Source of the DNA: JACPPO01 sp965262505
GTDB lineage: Bacteria > Acidobacteriota > Vicinamibacteria > Vicinamibacterales > UBA2999
Reading direction: 5' to 3'
NCBI GenBank assembly: GCA_965262505.1
Contig: CBDHFM010000030.1
Span: forward strand, 1,178,001 to 1,242,000
DNA: 64,000 nucleotides
This document shows positions 34,885-42,728 of the stretch, in pieces. A program made the position numbers and the translations under genes. The notes beneath the pieces were generated by a model. That model had not been told where the DNA came from, made no database searches, and saw nothing but the letters and a program-made list of their open reading frames with translations. Within the stretch, counting starts at the first letter, position 1; each line of letters begins with the position of its first letter.

Positions 34885-34926
34885 ATGATTGGGCAGATCA
34901 TCCTCGTCCAGAACTGGACGGAAGAG
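34885..34926 (+). pseudogene. Stranded ILVQNWTEEL gene tail
   Basis: Immediately after the arylsulfotransferase stop, GQIILVQNWTEEL is readable and then runs straight into the dispersed repeat at 34931. This is the end motif of acidobacterial beta-propeller proteins (NWTEELKRLVP), cut off before KRLVP by the repeat. A start codon is absent apart from the overlapping ATG at 34885. Confidence 0.45.
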
Positions 34927-34930
34927 CTGC

Positions 34931-35056
34931 CTCGTCGCGGGTGGCCGCGGACGGGACCACCCCGTTCGGGCCGCAGGCGCCTCACCCGTGACGATGCTTG
35001 TGGCGCCGAGCACGAACGGGGCTGTCCGCGGTCAGGACCCGCCTGGAGGTTATGAA
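34931..35056 (+). repeat. Dispersed repeat, copy R1
   Basis: Starts CTCGTCGCGGGTGGCCGCGG and ends GGACCCGCCTGGAGGTTATGAA. It shares most of its length with R2 (35500-35631, inverted) and R3 (49309-49482). The left terminus appears trimmed by about 8 bp compared with R2. Confidence 0.75.
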
Positions 35057-35083
35057 ACAGGTAGCGGACCCGCCGCCGACGGC

Positions 35084-35434
35084 CTACCTTCCTCCGGCGT
35101 CTCGGGCGGCCAGGCGACGCCCCTGTTGGTACTGTCTGTAGCCGCGAAGGAACCGGAGTGCTCCCAGAGCCAGGGCGACAAGGAAGATGCTCGATCCGAT
35201 ATCCCGAGCCTGGGATTCGCCGGCGACCGCAAGAGACATGACCGCTGTCATCCCAGCGCCCACCAGAAAGATGATCGCTCCATATCGCATCGTTGACTTG
35301 CCAGACTGTTCAAGCAGCGTGTCGGCGTTCGCGACCAGGGAGGACGCTTCCAGCTTTGCTGTCTTGAAGTCGTAGCCGCAATCGCAACGCTCAGCGATGT
35401 CCTGGCTATGGAGTCCGCATCTGGGGCATTTCAT
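35084..35434 (-). CDS. Zinc-ribbon membrane protein
   Basis: 116 residues. An N-terminal zinc ribbon MKCPRCGLHSQDIAERCDCGYDF (CxxC...CxC) is followed by a short linker and two transmembrane segments (YGAIIFLVGAGMTAVMSLAVA and IGSSIFLVALALGALRFL), with a charged tail. Function unknown; such proteins are common as small envelope proteins. The ATG at 35434 starts exactly at the zinc ribbon. It lies between two copies of the dispersed repeat. Confidence 0.65.
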   Translation of the reverse strand: MKCPRCGLHSQDIAERCDCGYDFKTAKLEASSLVANADTLLEQSGKSTMRYGAIIFLVGAGMTAVMSLAVAGESQARDIGSSIFLVALALGALRFLRGYRQYQQGRRLAARDAGGR

Positions 35435-35499
35435 CGCACAACCTCTCGCCTTCAACCACCGGCGACGTTCGTTATACACCGAAGTCCGATAGGACTGGG

Positions 35500-35631
35500 T
35501 TCACAACCTCCAGGCGGGTCCTGACCGCGGACAGCCCCATTCGTGCTCGGCGCCAACGGCACCCGTCACGGGCGAGGCGCCTGCGGCGCGAATGGGGCGG
35601 CCCCGTCCGCGGCCACCCGCGACGAGGTCGT
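35500..35631 (-). repeat. Dispersed repeat, copy R2
   Basis: Inverted copy with matching termini: TTCACGACCTCG at one end and GGAGGTTGTGAA at the other, i.e. short inverted ends TTCACRACCTC. About 130 bp. R1 and R2 bracket the zinc-ribbon gene in opposite orientations. Confidence 0.75.
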
Positions 35632-35642
35632 GAAACAGCCTC

Positions 35643-35648
35643 TATAAT
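35643..35648 (+). promoter_or_regulatory. Putative -10 box of the amidase gene, separated by ISAzo13
   Basis: TATAAT in a context (TCTATAATCA) identical to that at 31592-31601 before the arylsulfotransferase gene. The ISAzo13 element at 35673-36975 now lies between this box and the amidase ATG at 37031. Confidence 0.45.
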
Positions 35649-35672
35649 CAAGCGCAACACTGATGGCGCTAA

Positions 35673-36975
35673 GAGCCTGTAAGGAAATAACTGCTTGTAC
35701 TGTTGATCGGCGAGTAGTACGCTGCGCCCGTGGAGGTGGCCACCCTGCGGGCAAAGCATGCAGCGCTGGCGCCCGTGCTCACGGAGCGATCGCGCCGGGT
35801 GTGGGCGGCGACTGAGGCCCAGGCGATCGGTTATGGCGGCACGGCGCTGGTCGCCCGAGCCACGGGTATCGCGACATCGACCATCCAGCGCGGTTTGCGT
35901 GAATTGACGGCGGACGAGCCGCTCGCGGGCGGCCGGACGCGAAGGGCGGGCGGCGGCCGCAAGCGCGCGATCGATCTCGACGCGACGCTGCTGCGCGATT
36001 TGGATGCGTTGGTTGAGCCGACCGCCCCCGGCGATCCCGACTCGCCGCTGCGGTGGACGTGCCAGAGCGCACGGACGTTGGCGGTGGCGCTCGACGGTCT
36101 GGGCCACCGCGTCAGCCACACGGTGGTCGCCGAGTTGTTGCACGGACTGGGCTACAGCCTGCAGGGCAACGCCAAGACTCGTGAGGGCCGCCAGCATGTC
36201 GATCGGGACGCGCAGTTTCGGTACATCGCCCGGCGCGTGCGACGCGCGCAACGGCAACAGCAGCCGACGATTTCGGTGGACACCAAGAAGAAGGAGCTGG
36301 TCGGCGCGTTCAAGAACGCGGGCCGCACCTGGCGCCCGGCGAAGACGCCGCAGCGGGTACAGGTCCACGACTTCGTGATCCCGGCCACCGCCACCACGGG
36401 CGGGAAGGCCATTCCGTATGGCATCTACGATCTGCATCGCAACGAAGGCTGGGTGCGTGTCGGGATCGATCACGACACCGCGAGCTTCGCGGTACGGTCG
36501 ATCCAGCGTTGGTGGCAGCACATGGGTCGCCCGGCGTATCGACAAGCCCAGTCGCTGTTGATCACGGCGGATGCAGGCGGGAGCAACGGGGCGCGCCTCC
36601 GGTTGTGGAAGTGGGAACTGCCGCGTCTGGCCAATCGGACGGGCTTGGCGATCACGGTCTGTCACTTTCCGCCGGGTACGAGCAAGTGGAACAAGATCGA
36701 GCATCGGGTGTTCTCGCACATCGCGATGAATTGGCGCGGCACCCCACTCGTCGACTTGGCCACGATCGTGAGCCTCATTGGCTCGACGCACAGTCGGTCC
36801 GGACTCCGCGTTCGGTCGGAACTCGACCGCGGCCCATACCCGGGTGGCATCACCGTCACCGATGCGCAGCTGGCGACGGTACGCCTCGAGCGGCATCGCT
36901 TTCACGGCGACTGGAACTACACGATCCATCCCGCTGCTCCGAGAACACAAAAGTCAGTAATTGTCTGACAAGCCC
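35673..36975 (+). mobile_element. ISAzo13-family insertion sequence, copy 2
   Basis: 1303 bp, same ends as copy 1. A TAA direct repeat lies at 35670-35672 and 36976-36978. It is inserted in the 5' leader of the amidase gene, between the -10 box and the start codon, and points toward the gene, so any outward transcription would now drive it. Confidence 0.87.
35730..36968 (+). CDS. ISAzo13-family transposase, copy 2
   Basis: 412 residues, GTG start. Same motifs as copy 1 (ISVDTKKKELVG, LLITADAGGSNGAR, WNKIEHRVFSH), with Ala in GLAITV where copy 1 has Val. Intact and probably functional. The near identity of two full copies implies recent transposition. Confidence 0.9.
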   Translation: MEVATLRAKHAALAPVLTERSRRVWAATEAQAIGYGGTALVARATGIATSTIQRGLRELTADEPLAGGRTRRAGGGRKRAIDLDATLLRDLDALVEPTAPGDPDSPLRWTCQSARTLAVALDGLGHRVSHTVVAELLHGLGYSLQGNAKTREGRQHVDRDAQFRYIARRVRRAQRQQQPTISVDTKKKELVGAFKNAGRTWRPAKTPQRVQVHDFVIPATATTGGKAIPYGIYDLHRNEGWVRVGIDHDTASFAVRSIQRWWQHMGRPAYRQAQSLLITADAGGSNGARLRLWKWELPRLANRTGLAITVCHFPPGTSKWNKIEHRVFSHIAMNWRGTPLVDLATIVSLIGSTHSRSGLRVRSELDRGPYPGGITVTDAQLATVRLERHRFHGDWNYTIHPAAPRTQKSVIV

Positions 36976-37707
36976 TAAGCCCTGGCGCACGCCTCGTCTT
37001 CGTCGTAGGCACGCTCCGGGAGAAAACGATATGAATCGACGAGAGTTTCTCGGCAACGCAACGGGCCTGGGTATGGCGTTGGCATTCCCCGCATTCCGTT
37101 CAAGTAGGCTCTCGGGTGCGCAGGTGCCGACCGACCTCACCAGTTTGAGTGCGTCGCAACTGTCGGCTGCCATCAGGCAAAGCCAAATCAGTTGTATTGA
37201 GGTGATGCAGGCATATCTGCAACGGATTCACCGTTACAATCCGGTCTACAACGCCATTGTCAGTATGGCCGATGACGATGTGCTGATTGGACAAGCTGAA
37301 CTCGCCGACCAAGCCTTAGCCAAGGGTGACTACTGGGGCTGGATGCACGGTCTGCCTCACGCCGTCAAGGATCTGGCCGATGTGAAAGGTTTTCCAACGA
37401 GCAGAGGCTCTCCCATATACGCAGGCACTGTGGCGGGGCAAGACAGTTTCATGATCGGCAGGATTCGAAGCCAGGGCGCGATCTTCATCGGAAAGACCAA
37501 TGTGCCTGAATTCGGTATGGGTTCGCAGTGGTACAATCCGGTATTTGGTGCCACAGGCAGCGGATACGATCCGGCTCTCACAGCGGGCGGTAGCAGCGGT
37601 GGCGCTGCGTGTGGTCTCGCAACTCACATGCTGCCGGTGGCTGATGGCAGTGACTTCATGGGGTCGCTTCGCAACCCCGGTGCCTTCAACAACGTGATCG
37701 GCTATAG

Positions 37708-39174
37708 CAGCCCGTGGTTAAAGGTCGCCTTCTGACGCGCCAACAGGTAGCAGCTCGAAACGATGATTCGGCGTAAAAACGGACGCCTGATCGTCGGATG
37801 GCGTGTGGTGGTCGCGCCAGCGGCGCTCCACGCGCGTCCACAGCGCGATGACGAGCGCCACAATCGTCGCCAGGTGGCCCTGCAGGCTCCGCGGCGTGCC
37901 GACGCCGACGAGCGACCGCATCAAGAGGCCCAGATTGAAGCCGCCGATATGGACGAGTAAACGTTTCAGGATGTTGGTGTGCCCTCGCAGATGCGTGCGC
38001 CGCATCCCACCGGTTTCAGAGAGATGCGCATTCGGTCGTTCGAGATACTCACTCCGTCGACGCGACAAGGCCAACCCACGCACGCCCCGGATGCGTCGAC
38101 GATTCGCGTACACCGCGTCGCGCGCCGCCGCCTGGTGCGTCCAGTTGCGCCGGCCGCGATCGGACTCCGCGATATAGGTCCGCAGGTCGAGTGTCGCGAG
38201 ATCCACCAGCGTCTGATTACTGTGGTATCCCTTGTCGGCCACGACTTCGTCGATGATCGCCGTGTGCCCGTCGGTCGCCACCGCCACGGCTTCGAGCTCT
38301 TCGGCCGTCGTGGTGACCGTCTCCGCGATCGTCGTCGTATCGCCCTGATCGGCGCCCTGCACCGTCACGCCCACGATCGCCCCAGTCTCCAGGTCGACGG
38401 CGTGCTCAGCCTTGTGGGCCAGATGCGTACGCCCGTCCTTCATTTTCGTGATCCGCGCATCAGGGTCGTGTGGATGCCGCCAGTCGGTATTGCAGCCCTT
38501 CTTCGGGCGCTTGCGATCAAGGCGCGCTAAGTCCGCCCGTGTCGGCGTCTCGATGCCCGAGGCCTGTGCGAGCCGCGTCAAGAACTCCTGATACGTCTCG
38601 CCGGAGTCGCGGCGCACGATGCTCCGCAAGGCGGCATTGGCTTCGAGGGTCGTGGCATCGATCCCGATCGTCTTGCCCTTCACGCGATCGGCCGTCGCCA
38701 GCACCTGCAGGATCCACGTGAAGACCGCCCGGTGCGTCTCGAGGTCGATCAGCCGCCGCGTCCGGGAGATCGTCGAGTGCTCGGGTGTCGCCTCATCGAG
38801 GCCCAACCCGAGAAAGCCGCGCAGCGCCAGCGAGTCGGCAGTCCGCCAGGCGATCCCACGCTCCGAATCGATGCCCTCGAAGTACCCGATCAAGAGCAGC
38901 CGGAAATAGGTCCCCGGCAGCAGACTGGGACGGCCGACCGTCGCGGCGTAGAACGGGGCGCACTGCGCCTCGACGCACGCGTCGAACGCGTGCGTGTCCA
39001 GGACCTGATTTAGCCGCTGATAGAACGGATGCCCGCCCGTAACCGGCAACGCGTTCGTCGCGATCCACAATCCGGGTGTCCGTGCCCGGTCCTTACGTCG
39101 ACTCATGGCCATGCGGGAGTGTAGTACGCGGGATCAGTCGTGTCGATCCCTTTCGGCCCTTTAACCACAGGCTG
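37708..39174 (-). mobile_element. IS1182-like insertion sequence, type B, copy 2
   Basis: 1467 bp, same ends as copy 1. Right flank CTAG (39175-39178) but left flank ATAG (37704-37707), so the duplication is imperfect at one base. It interrupts the amidase gene. Confidence 0.87.
37718..39112 (-). CDS. IS1182-like transposase, type B, copy 2
   Basis: 464 residues, identical to copy 1 except IAES for IAEP. Motifs as in copy 1: GIDATTLEANAAL, VADKGYHSNQTLV and HLRGHTNILKRLLVH. Same orientation as copy 1, 14 kb away, which permits deletion of the intervening island by recombination. Confidence 0.9.
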   Translation of the reverse strand: MAMSRRKDRARTPGLWIATNALPVTGGHPFYQRLNQVLDTHAFDACVEAQCAPFYAATVGRPSLLPGTYFRLLLIGYFEGIDSERGIAWRTADSLALRGFLGLGLDEATPEHSTISRTRRLIDLETHRAVFTWILQVLATADRVKGKTIGIDATTLEANAALRSIVRRDSGETYQEFLTRLAQASGIETPTRADLARLDRKRPKKGCNTDWRHPHDPDARITKMKDGRTHLAHKAEHAVDLETGAIVGVTVQGADQGDTTTIAETVTTTAEELEAVAVATDGHTAIIDEVVADKGYHSNQTLVDLATLDLRTYIAESDRGRRNWTHQAAARDAVYANRRRIRGVRGLALSRRRSEYLERPNAHLSETGGMRRTHLRGHTNILKRLLVHIGGFNLGLLMRSLVGVGTPRSLQGHLATIVALVIALWTRVERRWRDHHTPSDDQASVFTPNHRFELLPVGASEGDL

Positions 39175-40075
39175 CTAGGCCCAGTCAGGGTAGGGTGCCG
39201 GGGGGTGGCGGAGGTGATCTGTTCTATCAGCAGATGTCGACCGGTGGCCCGATGGGGCGAAACAGTGAAGATACGATTCGCCTGCTGCACAGCGTTGCCG
39301 GCTATGATTCCGCCCAACCTTTGACCCTGAGAGATGAACTGCCGGCCTTTGAAGAGTTTCGGGCACGTGATTTATCGGGCCTCAAGATCGGGTGGATGGG
39401 AAGCTATGAGGGCTATCTCAACACCGAACCGGGCGTGCTCGAGCTCTGTGAGGCCAGCCTCGCCAGCCTCACGAAGGAGGGCGCGATTGTCGAGACCTGC
39501 AAGCCACAGTTCGATATGGACCGGCTCTGGCAGACTTGGTTGACCTTACGTCACTGGACGCGTCACGGGGCTAGGGCGCTCTACGACGACCCTGAATCTC
39601 GGAGGCTGCTGAAGCCCGAAGCGATCTGGGAGATCGAAGGCTCGTTCGAAACCTCGGGCGCAGACATTTACACAGCAGGAATTGCCCGTGCCGACTGGTT
39701 TCGCGCCTTGGGCGCTCTGTTCGATGAATACGATTTTCTGATTCTACCGACGGCTCAGGTGTTTCCCTTCTCAAAGGAAGTTCACTGGCCCGAGTCCATC
39801 AATGGCGTTCAGATGGATACCTATCATCGCTGGATGGAGGTGGTCATAGGGGCGACGTTAGCCGGTCTCCCCGTGGTCAACGTGCCCGTTGGTTTCGATC
39901 GGCAGGGCCGACCCATGGGGATGCAGGTCATGGGGCGTCTTGGGGACGACCAAAAGGTTCTGGAATTCTCCATGGCCTACGAACGGGTTACGGATCATCT
40001 CGACAGACGACCAAACCTGGTCGACGAAATCCTACCGTCCCCTCTCTAAGCCACAGGGTCCGCTTCGTGGTAGAG

Positions 40076-40116
40076 GGGGGCTGTCCGCGGTCAGGACCCG
40101 CCTGGAGGTGATGAAC
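40076..40116 (+). repeat. Dispersed repeat, partial copy R4
   Basis: Only the right third is present: GGGGCTGTCCGCGG, then TCAGGACCCGCCTGGAGG and TGATGAAC. It lies between the convergent amidase and MBL-fold genes. Confidence 0.7.
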
Positions 40117-40122
40117 CCGGTT

Positions 40123-40869
40123 CTACTGACCAGGATAGAAATTCGGCGTGCGCACCTCGATCCCGGCCGTGCCCTGCATGGCCGCCACGAACGCCTGCTG
40201 GTTCTCTTCCGGCGTGGGTCCGCCCATGCCGCGATAGTGATACGTATAGACGATCGTCGGCATGAACGCCTTGGCGCAGTCGGCCGATTCCGACGGCGGC
40301 ATCGTGTACGGCAGGTTCATCGTCAGGAACGCGACGTCGATGTTCGTGAGCGCCCTGATCTCCGGTACGCACTCGGTGTCACCGGAGAAGAAGATGCGCT
40401 GGCCGCCAAGCGTGAGCACGTAGCCGTTGCCGCGTCCCTTGTCGTGAAACAGCCGCCCCGGCTGCGGTCCGCGCTGCAGGTTGTAGGAGGCCACCGCCTG
40501 GATGCTGACGCCGTCCACCGTCCGCGTTTCACCGTTCGCGATGATCTCGGTCGTGCCGGGGAACTTCCCATCCAGGGCCGCCGGCGCCACGTAGATAGTT
40601 GAATCCTTCTTGATCATGTCGATGGCCGCCGGATCCATGTGATCGCCGTGGACATCGGTGACCAGGATGATATCGGCCGGCTTGGCGGCCGCCAGCGCCG
40701 ACTCGTTGGTCGGGTCGATGTGAATCACCTTCCCGCCGTACTCAATCTGCACGTGGGCGTGCGTCATCGGCGTGAGCTCGATGTTGCCGCCGGTTGCCGG
40801 AATCGTGTCGGCGGCGATTGCCGCGCCCAGTCCGACAATCAAGATCGCAAGGCCAAACCACAGTCGCAT
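40123..40869 (-). CDS. Exported UlaG-like MBL-fold hydrolase
   Basis: 248 residues. Signal peptide MRLWFGLAILIVGLGAAIAA; then HAHVQIEYGGKVIHIDPTN, LVTDVHGDHMDPAAI and RIFFSGDTECVPEI, features of the UlaG/UPF0173-like MBL group. The metal motif reads DVHGDH, so the first His of HxHxDH is Asp. It is the last gene of the minus-strand frc operon, 21 bp after the FAH-family gene. Substrate unknown. Confidence 0.8.
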   Translation of the reverse strand: MRLWFGLAILIVGLGAAIAADTIPATGGNIELTPMTHAHVQIEYGGKVIHIDPTNESALAAAKPADIILVTDVHGDHMDPAAIDMIKKDSTIYVAPAALDGKFPGTTEIIANGETRTVDGVSIQAVASYNLQRGPQPGRLFHDKGRGNGYVLTLGGQRIFFSGDTECVPEIRALTNIDVAFLTMNLPYTMPPSESADCAKAFMPTIVYTYHYRGMGGPTPEENQQAFVAAMQGTAGIEVRTPNFYPGQ

Positions 40870-40890
40870 GTAATCCTCCTGAGTGGGGTG

Positions 40891-41661
40891 CTATTCATCG
40901 TAACGGTTGCTGAGGGTGCCAATGCCGTCGATCGTGACCTCGACCGTACTGCCGGGCTTCATGGAGCCGACGCCCACCGACGTACCGCAGCAAATGACAT
41001 CACCGGGGTGCAACGTCATGTCGTGAGAGATCATGCTGACGATCTTGGCCGGCGGAATCACTATGTCGCTGACCGGATAGTTCTGGCGCTCCTGACCGTT
41101 GAGGACAGTGCGAACGGTCAGTGTCATGGGGTCCAGGCCGGTGGCCACCACGGGCCCGCAGACGCCGAAGGTATCGAAACTCTTGGACCGCGTCCATTGC
41201 TGGAACGAGGGATCCTTGTTGAGTACCCCAACGGCGGTGACATCATTGATGCAGGTGTAGCCGAAAATGTACGGTTCGACGTCGGCCTCGGCGACACCGC
41301 CGCACACCCGCCCGATGACGATGCCGAGCTCGCCCTCAAAAATCACCTTGCCGTCGTAGGCTGGTGGCTTGCGAATGGTGCCTCCGGTGGCCAGATAGCA
41401 GCCGTTAGCCTTGACCCAGTACAGCGGCTCGGCCGGAGTGTCCAGGCTCAGCTTCGCGGCCATGGCGTGAAAATTGTTCCACAAGGCGAGCATTTTTCCA
41501 GGAATCGTGGGTGTGGTCGGCGCGACCTGATCGAGGGACAACACCACCCCCGTCGCTGTCGGCGAGTCAAACATATCGCCTTGGTAGACGGTGATCGAAT
41601 CATTCTCAAGCGTGCCGAAGCCGGAAGTGCCAGCGTGTTCGAAACGCATCCAACGTGCCAT
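40891..41661 (-). CDS. Fumarylacetoacetate-hydrolase-family protein
   Basis: 256 residues from ATG 41661 (GAGGAG five bases upstream); an ATG at 41673 overlapping the upstream stop (TGATG) is the alternative. Metal-binding region VIFEGELGIVIGRVCGG, then GYTCINDVTAVGVLNKD, SKSFDTFGVCGPVVATG, VSDIVIPPAKIVSMISHDMTLHPGD (in two blocks) and GTSVGVGSMKPGSTVEV are diagnostic of the FAH fold (acylpyruvase, hydratase or isomerase). The acidic metal ligands E-x-E and D are present. With the CoA transferase and reductase upstream it may process a 2-oxoacid. Confidence 0.85.
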   Translation of the reverse strand: MARWMRFEHAGTSGFGTLENDSITVYQGDMFDSPTATGVVLSLDQVAPTTPTIPGKMLALWNNFHAMAAKLSLDTPAEPLYWVKANGCYLATGGTIRKPPAYDGKVIFEGELGIVIGRVCGGVAEADVEPYIFGYTCINDVTAVGVLNKDPSFQQWTRSKSFDTFGVCGPVVATGLDPMTLTVRTVLNGQERQNYPVSDIVIPPAKIVSMISHDMTLHPGDVICCGTSVGVGSMKPGSTVEVTIDGIGTLSNRYDE

Positions 41662-41672
41662 CCCACTCCTCA

Positions 41673-42683
41673 TCAATCGTTTCGCGGCGATCCCTTGACC
41701 CTGATCCCCTCTTCACGAATGGTCTTGTCCAGCAAGCTCACGCATGCGTAAAGCGCTCGCAGCGTCGGTACTTCGACGCCCGTTATTTCTGCAAGCTCAA
41801 CGACGACGCCGAGCATGCCATCGATCTCGAGTGGCTTCCCCGCTTCCACGTCCTGCAACATGGACGTCTTGTGCTTCCCGACGCCTTCCGCTCCGGAGAT
41901 GCGTCGGTCCATGGGCACCCGAAACTGCGCGCCGAGGCGCTCACCGATCGTCTGCGCTTCGGTCATCATCGTGGCAGCCAGCGCGCGGGTCAGCGGAAAC
42001 TGGCAGATGTCCACGAGGGTCGAGTGCGTGAGCGCGCTGATCGGGTTGAACGTCAGGTTGCCCCACAGCTTCAACCAGATCTCCGATCGGACGTCATCCA
42101 GAACCCTCGACTTGAGCCCCGCGTCGGTGAACGCGGTAAAGACTTTCTGCGCCCGTTCCGAGTTGCTCCCGTCGAGTTCCCCGATCGGGAAGCGATTCCC
42201 TTCGACGTGGCGAATCACACCCGGTTCGGCGATCGCAGCCGCCGGATAGGCGATACAGCCCAGGAGGCGATCCGGGTCGATGCTCTTGAAGAGCACGCCG
42301 CCGGGGTCGACGGTCTCGACCACCCGGTCCGCATACGGCCCCCCCAGCTTCTGGAAATACCACCACGGAATGCCGTTCTGCAGAGTCACCATGACGGTGT
42401 CTGGCCCAAAGAGGGCCGGCAGGTCATTGGCGACCGGTGCGACCTGGTGCGCCTTGAGTGCCAACAGCACGACGTCCTGGGCCTCGAGGTCACGGATCCG
42501 GTCCGTGGCCGTCAGGTTGTCGGCGATCAACTCCTGTTCGTCCTCGACCAGTTTCAAGCCTTTGGCCTTAATCGCCGCGAGGTGGGGACCACGGGCGATC
42601 ACCGAGACGTCCTGTCCGGCCCTCGCCAGACGAACAGCCAGGTAGCCACCGATGGCGCCGGCTCCAACAACACAGATTTTCAT
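41673..42683 (-). CDS. Ketopantoate reductase-like (2-dehydropantoate 2-reductase family) protein
   Basis: 336 residues. Rossmann NADP-binding start MKICVVGAGAIGGYLAVRLA, the ALKAHQV segment, LQNGIPWWYF, SEIWLKLWGNLTFNPISALT with the conserved Lys and Asn, and PTLRALYACVSLLD near the end. It belongs to the PanE/ApbA family; given the operon it may reduce another 2-oxoacid rather than ketopantoate. It lies 45 bp downstream of frc and overlaps or abuts the FAH-family gene. Confidence 0.85.
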   Translation of the reverse strand: MKICVVGAGAIGGYLAVRLARAGQDVSVIARGPHLAAIKAKGLKLVEDEQELIADNLTATDRIRDLEAQDVVLLALKAHQVAPVANDLPALFGPDTVMVTLQNGIPWWYFQKLGGPYADRVVETVDPGGVLFKSIDPDRLLGCIAYPAAAIAEPGVIRHVEGNRFPIGELDGSNSERAQKVFTAFTDAGLKSRVLDDVRSEIWLKLWGNLTFNPISALTHSTLVDICQFPLTRALAATMMTEAQTIGERLGAQFRVPMDRRISGAEGVGKHKTSMLQDVEAGKPLEIDGMLGVVVELAEITGVEVPTLRALYACVSLLDKTIREEGIRVKGSPRND

Positions 42684-42728
42684 GTCCTCTTCTCGAATCT
42701 CTTTCTCCAGCCGTGGGTCCGGCTCGTC

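Larger units (their letters stand above)
31663..34888 (+). pseudogene. Arylsulfotransferase-family gene split by an IS3 element
   Basis: Pieces 31663-32187 and 33905-34888 join in frame to 502 residues (TGA at 34886-34888). Signal-like start MQNKDTLKIRSLLVAMGSVALF, then beta-propeller repeats with YLVDTDGSVVHKWKT, LQELDWEGNLVWDFSDP, VVEVDMDGDIVWEW, HQNALDYN, HDTHWIKEG, and GHAFQVTPDGEVVWEYI, typical of aryl-sulfate sulfotransferases, which move sulfate between phenols in the periplasm. Removing the element with one CGGCC duplication gives QAVAAGADPSVDW at the join, a sensible family sequence. No further lesion, so the insertion is recent. Confidence 0.78.
37031..40049 (+). pseudogene. Tat-exported amidase gene split by an IS1182-like element
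   Basis: Pieces 37031-37707 and 39179-40049 join in frame to 515 residues. A twin-arginine signal peptide, MNRREFLGNATGLGMALAFP, leads to an amidase-signature domain: HAVKDLADVKGFPTSRGSP (catalytic Lys), GAIFIGKTNVPEFGMGSQ, LTAGGSSGGAACGLATHMLP (cis-Ser) and ADGSDFMGSLRNPGAF (nucleophile region). The join reads VIGYRPSQGRVPGGGGG, as expected. Amidase-signature enzymes cleave amides; the substrate is unknown. The frame is otherwise intact, so it was recently inactivated, first promoter-separated by ISAzo13 and also cut by IS1182-B. Confidence 0.82.

Noticed and set aside
35472..36950. A long minus-strand frame opposite the ISAzo13 transposase
   Set aside because: It mirrors the transposase codons in every copy of the element and has low-complexity composition.
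36509..37735. A continuous frame joining the ISAzo13 right half to the amidase N-terminus
   Set aside because: Element and amidase leader are in the same frame by chance; the amidase has its own ATG and Tat signal at 37031.
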